Origin: Bradyrhizobium elkanii WSM2783
Lineage (GTDB): Bacteria; Pseudomonadota; Alphaproteobacteria; Rhizobiales; Xanthobacteraceae
Length of the DNA stretch: 59,379 bases
Reading direction: 5' to 3'
NCBI RefSeq assembly: GCF_000472865.1
Contig: NZ_AXAP01000051.1
Location: 1 to 59,379, forward strand
A model generated the notes under the pieces. It was not told where the DNA came from. It worked only from the letters and a program-made list of their open reading frames with translations, and ran no database searches. How positions within the stretch are numbered: the first letter of the stretch is position 1; each line of letters begins with the position of its first letter. A program made the translations under genes and the position numbers. This document shows positions 53,639-59,379 of the stretch, one piece after another.

Positions 53639-54516
53639 GCGACGGTCTTTTTCGGTGCGGCGCGCACAACATCGGGCTCGGCAAGCTTCAGACCAAGGCC
53701 GCCGGCGGAGAGCGAAAGCCCGGCATCGAGTGCATCTGCGACGCGGTCGGTGCGGATCAGCGCCAGGCCGTTCTGTCCCGCGGCCGAGCCCATGGTGCCG
53801 ACCTGCTTGTCGCCGGCGACGATGGTGGCGCCCGGTTCGGGCGCCAGATCGTCCAGGATGATCTTGACAGTGCGCGTGCGCGCGGTGCCGCGATGCTGCA
53901 TCCGCGACACGACTTCCTGGCCGACATAGCAGCCCTTGTCGAAATCGACGCCGCTCAGCCGGTCCATGTTGGTCTCGTGCGGGAACGCGTCGCCATAGCT
54001 GAAGTCGAGCCCGCCGCGCGGGATGCCGCTCACAATGCGATGCGCCTCATAGGCGGCGCTGTCGACGAGGTCGGCGCCGATGAGACCTGCGACCTTGGCT
54101 TTCAAATCTTCGGGCACCACGATGCGGAAACCCAGCGCGCCGCTGCGCGGATCGGCGAAGCAGAGGTCGGGCTTCATCGCGGGCTCACCGTCCCAGGCGG
54201 CCAGTACGCCGAGCCCGTCGGAAAGATTCTCGACCGCAACCTTTGCGCGCAGCTTGTAGAAGCGGAGCTTGTCGGTCAGCGCCTGCGCAAGCGCGCGCGG
54301 CACATCGATCAGGAAGCCGCCGCCATGGCCCGCCGGCGCCTCCGTGATCAGGAAATCGACGATGATCTTGCCCTGCGGGGTCAGCAGCGCGCCGAACCGG
54401 CCTATGCCCGGCGCAAGATCGGTCAGGTCTGACGTGACGAGGCCGTTGAGGAAGTTGCGGGCGTCCTCGCCCGTCACCTTGACCACGCCTCGATCGGGTA
54501 GAAATGCTGCTTTCAT
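53635..54516 (-). CDS. ygfZ: Folate-binding YgfZ/GcvT-like Fe-S protein
   Basis: The protein has 293 residues. The conserved motif KGCYVGQEVVSRMQHRGTAR contains the Cys essential in YgfZ. YgfZ uses tetrahydrofolate and supports iron-sulfur enzyme assembly and repair. The N-terminal part MKAAFLPDRGVVKVTGEDAR fits the family. ATG 54516 (MKAAFL) is chosen; the longer frame to 54540 has no family content. Its stop overlaps tag by 4 bp. It is divergent from the dihydroorotase gene at 54646. Confidence 0.95.
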   Translation of the reverse strand: MKAAFLPDRGVVKVTGEDARNFLNGLVTSDLTDLAPGIGRFGALLTPQGKIIVDFLITEAPAGHGGGFLIDVPRALAQALTDKLRFYKLRAKVAVENLSDGLGVLAAWDGEPAMKPDLCFADPRSGALGFRIVVPEDLKAKVAGLIGADLVDSAAYEAHRIVSGIPRGGLDFSYGDAFPHETNMDRLSGVDFDKGCYVGQEVVSRMQHRGTARTRTVKIILDDLAPEPGATIVAGDKQVGTMGSAAGQNGLALIRTDRVADALDAGLSLSAGGLGLKLAEPDVVRAAPKKTVA

Positions 54517-54645
54517 GCGCCTTGTTCGGCCCTTTTCCAAGGTTCCTTTGGGAAACGGAGCTGACGGATATCCCCTGCCAAGTTAAGGCGCTAAACTGTG
54601 CCGAACAAGGCCCGGCAGGCAGCTTGAACACGGGCGCGAGGAACG

Positions 54646-55980
54646 ATGAATCAGCGTTTTGACACCATTCTAAAATCCGGCACCGTGGTCAATCAGGATG
54701 GCGAGGGCATTCGCGACATCGGCATCAGGAATGGCCGTATTGCCGAGATCGGCGGCCTGAACTGCGATTCCGCCGACGAGGTGATCGACTGCAAGGGCCT
54801 GCACGTCCTGCCCGGGGTGATGGACACCCAGGTGCATTTCCGCGAGCCCGGTCCGACCCACAAGGAAGATCTCGAGACCGGATCGCGGAGCGCGGTGCTG
54901 GGCGGCGTCACGGCGGTGTTCGAGATGCCGAACACCGATCCACTGACGGTGACGGAGGCGGCCTTCACCGACAAGGTGAAGCGCGCCCATCACCGCATGC
55001 ACTGCGATTTCGCCTTCTTCATCGGCGGCACCCGCGAGAATGTGCAGGACCTGCCGGAGCTCGAGCGCGCGCCGGGCTGCGCCGGCGTCAAGGTGTTCAT
55101 CGGCTCCTCCACCGGCACGCTGCTGGTCGAGGACGACGAGAGCCTGCGCCGCATCTTCAACGTGATCCGCCGCCGCGCTGCGTTCCATGCCGAGGACGAA
55201 TATCGCCTCAACGACCGCAAATCGCTCAGGATCGAGGGCGATCCGCGCTCGCATCCGGTCTGGCGCGACGAAGTCGCCGCGCTGATGGCGACACAGCGGC
55301 TGGTCAAGCTCGCGCATGAGACCGGCAAGCGCATCCACGTGCTGCACATCTCGACCAAGCAGGAGATCGATTTCCTGCGCGACCACAAGGATGTCGCTTC
55401 CTGCGAGGCGACGCCGCATCACCTCACCATGGCGGCGCCGGAATGCTACGAGCGGCTCGGTACCCACGCGCAGATGAATCCGCCGGTGCGCTCGGCCGAC
55501 CATCGCGAGCGGATCTGGTACGGCATCGAGCAGGGCATCATCGACGTGCTCGGCTCCGACCACGCCCCGCATACGCTGGAAGAGAAGGCGAAGACCTATC
55601 CGGCCTCGCCCTCCGGCATGACCGGCGTGCAGACGCTGGTGCCCCTGATGCTCGATCACATCAACGCCGGCCGGCTGTCGCTGGCGCGTTTCGTCGACCT
55701 CACCAGCGCGGGCCCGGCGCGGCTGTTCAACATCGCCTGCAAGGGCCGCATCGCGGCCGGCTATGACGCCGATTTCACCGTCGTCGATCTCAAGCGCAGC
55801 GAGACCATCACCAACCAGTGGATCGCCTCGCGCGCGGGCTGGACACCCTATGATGGGATGCGCGTCACCGGCTGGCCGGTCGGCACGTTCATCCGTGGCA
55901 AGCGGGTGATGTGGCAGGGCGAAGTGGTGACGCCGTCGCTGGGCGAGCCGGTGCGGTTTTTGGAGACGTTGAGGGTGTAG
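54646..55980 (+). CDS. pyrC: Dihydroorotase-like amidohydrolase
   Basis: The protein has 444 residues with the amidohydrolase fold, and would make dihydroorotate in pyrimidine synthesis. Motifs are GVMDTQVHFREPGPTHKED (residues about 57-75), GGVTAVFEMPNTDPLTV, GVKVFIGSSTG (the Lys expected to be carboxylated), AFHAEDE, HVLHIST and LGSDHAPHT. The metal site normally has HxH after the Asp; here the first His is Gln62 (codon 54829-54831), and His64 is kept. Close alphaproteobacterial relatives appear to share Gln here. ATG 54646 is the natural start. Confidence 0.93.
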   Translation: MNQRFDTILKSGTVVNQDGEGIRDIGIRNGRIAEIGGLNCDSADEVIDCKGLHVLPGVMDTQVHFREPGPTHKEDLETGSRSAVLGGVTAVFEMPNTDPLTVTEAAFTDKVKRAHHRMHCDFAFFIGGTRENVQDLPELERAPGCAGVKVFIGSSTGTLLVEDDESLRRIFNVIRRRAAFHAEDEYRLNDRKSLRIEGDPRSHPVWRDEVAALMATQRLVKLAHETGKRIHVLHISTKQEIDFLRDHKDVASCEATPHHLTMAAPECYERLGTHAQMNPPVRSADHRERIWYGIEQGIIDVLGSDHAPHTLEEKAKTYPASPSGMTGVQTLVPLMLDHINAGRLSLARFVDLTSAGPARLFNIACKGRIAAGYDADFTVVDLKRSETITNQWIASRAGWTPYDGMRVTGWPVGTFIRGKRVMWQGEVVTPSLGEPVRFLETLRV

Positions 55981-55985
55981 TCCCC

Positions 55986-56090
55986 GTCGTCATGCCCGCG
56001 CAGGCGGGCATCCAGTACGCCGCGGCCTCTCGGCTCGAGCACGACCGTCTCTGGAATACTGGATCACCCGCTTTCGCGGGTGATGATGCG
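55986..56090. repeat. Dispersed CATGCCCGCG/CGCGGGTGA repeat
   Basis: CGTCATGCCCGCGCAGGCGGGCAT is a short hairpin, followed by CTGGATCACCCGCTTTCGCGGGTGATG. Such pairs are common in Bradyrhizobium intergenic regions. It lies after the dihydroorotase gene. Confidence 0.7.
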
Positions 56091-56105
56091 ACTGAATGAG
56101 GGGAC

Positions 56106-56369
56106 TTACTGCCGCGCCAGTATCAGCGAGAATTCGCCGTTGCGCACGCGCGCCGGCAGTCCCTCGACGAACTTCGCCACCGCTTCCTCGCCATAGGTGC
56201 CGACCAGTTCGGCCAGCGCGGCGAACAGGCTCGCCTGTGCGAGGCAGTCGCCGTCGATGCCGTCATGGCGCGCTTCGGCCCAGGCCTCGTTGAGGTAGGA
56301 GAGCGCGGCCTGCTTCTGCTCGTGGTCAGGCAGGGGATCGCGGGCAATCTGGAACGCTGGAATGCGCAT
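56106..56369 (-). CDS. Small conserved protein, unknown
   Basis: The protein has 87 residues (MRIPAFQIARDPLPDHEQKQ, then AALSYLNEAWAEARHDGIDG, DCLAQASLFAALAELVGTYG, then EEAVAKFVEGLPARVRNGEF). It looks helical and soluble and carries one Cys. I recall similar small proteins in alphaproteobacteria but know no function. The ATG at 56369 (MRIPAF) is used over the frame start at 56384. Confidence 0.7.
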   Translation of the reverse strand: MRIPAFQIARDPLPDHEQKQAALSYLNEAWAEARHDGIDGDCLAQASLFAALAELVGTYGEEAVAKFVEGLPARVRNGEFSLILARQ

Positions 56370-56513
56370 GAAACTCACAGGCAATGTCGGCGCGATTCAC
56401 GGCGAATCACGTCATGCACAAAGCTGTAGCACGCAGATTGGGCACGCCTAGGCCACTTCTTTAGGAAGGGTTAATGGCGGCAACCAAGGTCAATCGAACG
56501 TCTATTCGCTCAG

Positions 56514-56891
56514 TCAGTTAGCATAGCGCGCGGTCAGGTCGCGCGAGATCTTCGAGCCTTCCTCGACATAGCGTCGGATCGCCACGACCGCTGCCGGCGT
56601 GCAGCTTCGGTAGGTCTGCTGGAAACCGTTATAGCCGCGGTTGAAGCCCGCGATCATGCGGGCGCGGCGGTCGCCGGAGGGGGTTTCGGCGTCGATCAGC
56701 GCCTGCATCTCGTTGCGCCATTTGGCGCCTTCGTTGCTGCCGCAGATGCCGCGCAGATAATGCAGGGTGCCGAGGATCTCGGCGAGCCGCTGCAGATCGC
56801 CGTCAAACGGCGCCGCGGCATCCTCTGCCCGGCCGGGCGAGAGATTGCACGCCGTGACGACGATGAGGGCGGCCAGGAGAACTTTCGACAT
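56514..56891 (-). CDS. TIGR02301-family exported protein
   Basis: The precursor has 125 residues with a short signal peptide (MSKVLLAALIVVTACNLSPG, cleavage near RAEDAA). The mature part has LQRLAEILGTLHYLRGICGS and IAGFNRGYNGFQQTYRSCTP, the TIGR02301 pattern with two Cys. The family is alphaproteobacterial, and its function is unknown. The ATG at 56891 is chosen, and the upstream 50 codons of the frame (to 57041) are non-family. Confidence 0.88.
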   Translation of the reverse strand: MSKVLLAALIVVTACNLSPGRAEDAAAPFDGDLQRLAEILGTLHYLRGICGSNEGAKWRNEMQALIDAETPSGDRRARMIAGFNRGYNGFQQTYRSCTPAAVVAIRRYVEEGSKISRDLTARYAN

Positions 56892-56956
56892 GGCAGCGTC
56901 ATATGCCTGTGGATTGTGCTGCAGGCAAGGCGCGGGATCTCTCGCGCCAGAGGGCT

Positions 56957-57388
56957 TCAAATCAGCCGCCGGGCGGCCTGAATCACCTCCTGCAGGCCAC
57001 CGGTGACCTTGAGATCGCCGATCGCATCGGGCTCGAGCCATTTGAAATCGTCGTGTTCGTCATTCAGGTGGGGTTCCCCCGCCACCCATCGCGCCGCGAA
57101 CGACATGATCAGATAGTGCCCGTTAGCCGTCGGCCCGGGCAGCACCTCGCGCCAGCCGGCCAGCGCCACGATGTCGATCTTGAGCCCTGTCTCCTCGTCG
57201 ACCTCCCGGTGCAGTGCCGTATGCAGGTATTCGCCGAATTCGACCCGGCCGCCCGGCAGCGAGTAGAAGCCCTTGCCCGGCGAGCGGGCGCGGCGGACCA
57301 GAAGCACCTTGCCGTCGCGAAAAATCGCGCCGGAAACGGCAAGCTGTGGACGGGCAGGCTGGGCGGGGGAAGTCAAGAGGCGATCCAA
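56957..57388 (-). CDS. Nudix hydrolase
   Basis: The protein has 143 residues. The Nudix box is GGRVEFGEYLHTALHREVDE followed by ETG, with all the canonical Gly, Glu and Arg positions. It resembles the ADP-ribose pyrophosphatase and NUDIX NADH branches that are often next to TIGR02301 genes. It hydrolyses a nucleoside diphosphate linked to another group; substrate unknown. The frame starts with TTG 57388, and no ATG precedes the family start, so the exact start is uncertain. Confidence 0.9.
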   Translation of the reverse strand: MDRLLTSPAQPARPQLAVSGAIFRDGKVLLVRRARSPGKGFYSLPGGRVEFGEYLHTALHREVDEETGLKIDIVALAGWREVLPGPTANGHYLIMSFAARWVAGEPHLNDEHDDFKWLEPDAIGDLKVTGGLQEVIQAARRLI

Positions 57389-57450
57389 AACCGGCGAAAC
57401 CGGCGTCGATCATGCCCGATTGGCGGGCGAAGGTCTAATCCATGGGGCTC

Positions 57451-57535
57451 GTCATGCCCGGGCTTGACCCGGGCATCCACGCCTTCCTTCGCGGCTGGAA
57501 GGACGTGGATGGCCGGGACAAGCCCGGCCATGACG
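57451..57535. repeat. Dispersed CATGCCCGGG repeat
   Basis: GTCATGCCCGGGCTTGACCC...GGGACAAGCCCGGCCATGACG is of the same family as 27122, 30473, 35926 and 42123. It lies just downstream of the stop of the 57564-58079 gene (minus strand). Confidence 0.85.
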
Positions 57536-57563
57536 GCGAGAGTGATATTTGTACCCGGCCCAG

Positions 57564-58079
57564 CTACTCGCTCGCCATGATCCGTTCGATGTCGGCTTCA
57601 GTGCCGCCGTTGATGATGCCGCCGGCGAGGGCGACCAGCGGCTTGACCCAGATCGTGGCCTGCTCGGCTAGCTTGGCACGGGTCTTGTCCTGGCGCACCT
57701 TGCCCATCGCGGCGCTTACCGCCGTCAATATCGAGGTCATCGTGTTCGTGATGTTGTCGAATTCGGCGCGGGTCGGGGGATCAGCCGATTCGTAGGCTTC
57801 GATTGCGAGGTCGCGCGCCCTGAAGTTGGAGGCCGTGAAATGCTCGGCATAGGTCAGTGGGTGCCAGCTCAGGAAATCCTCGGCGCATTCCGGCATATCC
57901 GGAATCATCTCGAGCAGCATGATGGCTTCGTTGAAGTGATTGAGGTAATCGGTGGCAAGCCCGGTGCGCGGATTGATGTTGGCGGCGCGCAACGCCGCAG
58001 CGCGGGCCTCGTCCGGGCCCGCCGGTCGCGGTGTCGGGCGATCGGATTGTGCTGCTGTTGAGCCCATGGCGTTCATCAT
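57564..58079 (-). CDS. Soluble conserved protein, unknown
   Basis: The protein has about 171 residues. It begins MMNAMGSTAAQSDRPTPRPA, followed by a helical core (GLATDYLNHFNEAIMLLEMI, CAEDFLSWHPLTYAEHFTAS and FRARDLAIEAYESADPPTRA) and ends with WVKPLVALAGGIINGGTEAD. Bradyrhizobium and relatives have similar proteins of unknown function. The ATGs at 58079 and 58076 are both possible. A 467-codon frame on this strand extends into the divergent SRAP gene, but only this C-terminal part is real. It is divergent from the SRAP gene with a 60-bp gap. Confidence 0.8.
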   Translation of the reverse strand: MMNAMGSTAAQSDRPTPRPAGPDEARAAALRAANINPRTGLATDYLNHFNEAIMLLEMIPDMPECAEDFLSWHPLTYAEHFTASNFRARDLAIEAYESADPPTRAEFDNITNTMTSILTAVSAAMGKVRQDKTRAKLAEQATIWVKPLVALAGGIINGGTEADIERIMASE

Positions 58080-58139
58080 GCCCAATGTTTGACAGGGGCG
58101 GTTAAAAGGTCCTGAACGAGTACTTATTTTTCCCGGATT

Positions 58140-58901
58140 ATGTGCGGACGCTTCGTTATCACCTCGCCGCCGGAGGCGATCAGGCTGCTCTTCGGCTATG
58201 CCGAGCAGCCCAACTTCCCCCCGCGGCACAATATTGCGCCGACCCAACCCGTTCCCGTGGTGATCCTGGAGAACGGCGGCCGGCATTTCCGGCTGATGCG
58301 CTGGGCGCTGGTACCCGCCTGGGTCAAGGATCCCCGTCAGGTCGGGCTCTTGTTCAACGCCCGCTCGGAGACGGTGCTGCAGAAGCCCGCCTTCAAGAAC
58401 GCGATCCGGCGCCGCCGCTCGCTGATCCCGGCTGACGGCTATTATGAATGGCACGACGAGGGCGGCCGCAAGCGGCCCTATTTCATCTATCGCCACGACC
58501 AGCAGCCGGTCGGTTTCGCCGCGCTGGCGGAGACCTGGGTCGGTCCGAACGGCGAGGAGGTCGATACGGTGGCGATCATCACCGCGCCGGCCAGCGCCGA
58601 TCTGGCGAGATTGCATCACCGCGTGCCCGTGACGATTTCGCCCGACGCCTTCGAGCGCTGGCTCGATTGCCGCAACGACGAGGTCTCGCTGGCGATGCCG
58701 CTCTTGAAGGGCCCGGCGGTCGGCGAATTCGCCTGGCATGAGGTCTCGACGCGGGTCAACCACGCCGCCAATGACGATGCGCAATTGCTGCTGCCGATCA
58801 CGGACGAGGAGCGCGCCGCCGAGCCGCAGAAGCCGAAGCGGGCGACACCGCGCAAGCCATCGTCGCCGGTGGAAGACGACGGGCAGGGGAGCTTGTTTTA
58901 G
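58140..58901 (+). CDS. SRAP-family DNA-protein crosslink protein (YedK/HMCES-like)
   Basis: The protein has 253 residues. It begins MCGRFVITSPPEAI, in which Cys2 forms the thiazolidine crosslink to abasic sites in single-stranded DNA. The active-site segments FNARSETVLQKPAFKNAI (Asn), ADGYYEWHDEGGRKRPYFIY (Glu) and HHRVPVTI (His) are present. SRAP proteins protect abasic sites in replicating DNA. The C-terminus is Lys/Pro-rich. The gene is divergent from the 57564-58079 gene. Confidence 0.95.
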   Translation: MCGRFVITSPPEAIRLLFGYAEQPNFPPRHNIAPTQPVPVVILENGGRHFRLMRWALVPAWVKDPRQVGLLFNARSETVLQKPAFKNAIRRRRSLIPADGYYEWHDEGGRKRPYFIYRHDQQPVGFAALAETWVGPNGEEVDTVAIITAPASADLARLHHRVPVTISPDAFERWLDCRNDEVSLAMPLLKGPAVGEFAWHEVSTRVNHAANDDAQLLLPITDEERAAEPQKPKRATPRKPSSPVEDDGQGSLF

Positions 58902-58934
58902 GGAATCGTAGCGTGGGCAAAGCGCGCAACCTTC

Positions 58935-59087
58935 CCTTCTCCCCTTGTGGGAGAAGGTGGCGCGCATGCAATGCGCGACGGATGAGGGGTTGTCTCCGCG
59001 GGCGAGGTGCTTGCGGAGAGAAACCCCTCACCCAATCGAGTTCGTTGCCGACTCCGGCGCTGCCCTCTCCCACAAGGGGAGAGGGCA
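58935..59087. repeat. Dispersed CCCTTGTGGGAGAAGG repeat
   Basis: TTCTCCCCTTGTGGGAGAAG...CTCTCCCACAAGGGGAGAGGG is the same family as 44342 and 52250. It separates the SRAP gene from the transposase fragment. Confidence 0.8.
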
Positions 59088-59231
59088 CAGTAACTGGCAG
59101 CGCGAAGGCATGATCTCGTAGAGCCTGAGAACCAATTCGGTTTTCGGGTAGACGGCATCCGAAGTAGCGGATGTTGAAGACCTCGACGGTGGAGCGGGGC
59201 GGGATTTGCGCGCCGCTATGGTTTGGCGCAG

Positions 59232-59378
59232 CTATGGGTTGGCGAGGCGATGTCCCTGCAGGATGTTGTTGGTGAGGGCGTACCAGAGCACGACGGCTCG
59301 GACCTTTTCGATGCCGCGCACCGTCAATTGCCTGAGGTCCCAGTTGCGCCAGCGGGCATGGATGCATTCGCAGATCGA
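59232..59378 (-). mobile_element. C-terminal fragment of an IS1182-like transposase (cut by window edge)
   Basis: On the minus strand a 48-residue frame runs from the window edge to a TAG stop at 59232-59234. It reads SICECIHARWRNWDLRQLTV, then RGIEKVRAVVLWYALTNNIL and QGHRLANP. The RGIEKVRAVVLWYALTNNIL pattern matches the C-terminal end of DDE transposases of the IS1182 type. The gene continues beyond the right edge, so I cannot tell whether it is intact or where the element's ends are. Confidence 0.6.
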
Positions 59379-59379
59379 G

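Overview
The window looks like a chromosomal segment from Bradyrhizobium or a close relative in the Nitrobacteraceae. The evidence is the high G+C content, the alphaproteobacterial families (CcrM GANTC methyltransferase, DUF6894, DUF1236 and DUF3096 small proteins, TIGR02301, rhizobial VCBS proteins with a FecR-like head) and the many dispersed palindromic elements typical of that group. I identify about 52 protein genes, no rRNA or tRNA and no CRISPR. Most of the window is ordinary core genome, so I do not claim a new multi-gene system.

Layout. 1-442 is a gene-free stretch with hairpins. 443-1895 is a divergent LysR regulator and SnoaL/NTF2-like protein. 2014-7135 is an exported-protein cluster: a TPR protein and a FecR-domain protein, with a divergent 1013-residue VCBS-repeat protein whose head carries the same FecR-type module. 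7236-15798 holds a GST, CcrM, a zinc metallopeptidase, MoaB, a MarR-GNAT fusion, a small glycosyltransferase, a radical SAM protein and RNase HII. 15886-26677 holds a GT39-like membrane protein, a family-4-like uracil-DNA glycosylase, ETF-ubiquinone oxidoreductase, a TPR protein followed by IspE, a polyprenyl diphosphate synthase, DUF2007 plus an N6-adenine-type methyltransferase, a 33-residue membrane peptide and an S49 protease. 26896-35892 holds glyQ-glyS, a tandem-duplicated protein of unknown function, DUF1236, DUF3096 and pyruvate phosphate dikinase with a histone-like tail. 36237-44308 holds a hybrid histidine kinase, a SleB-type hydrolase, an MFS transporter, AcuI and two small proteins. 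44554-51539 holds a FecR/CHASE2-cyclase pair, a TetR-oxidoreductase pair with a palindromic operator, and a giant DUF2339 membrane protein. 51658-58901 holds a phosphatase, the tightly overlapped ygfZ-tag-HD operon, dihydroorotase, small proteins, a Nudix hydrolase and an SRAP (YedK/HMCES) protein. The window ends inside the C-terminus of a transposase.

How the genes fit together. Genome maintenance is well represented (CcrM, RNase HII, uracil-DNA glycosylase, Tag, Nudix, HD hydrolase, SRAP). Electron transfer and central carbon metabolism are represented by ETF-QO, PpdK and AcuI, and isoprenoid/quinone supply by IspE and the prenyl synthase. The most rewarding points for follow-up are the shared FecR modules in divergent genes, the cysteine gain in the VCBS repeats, the PpdK tail, the Gln-for-His change in dihydroorotase, the GANTC cluster at ccrM, the palindromic MarR and TetR operators, the duplicated protein at 30687-31778, and several genes below 60 residues.
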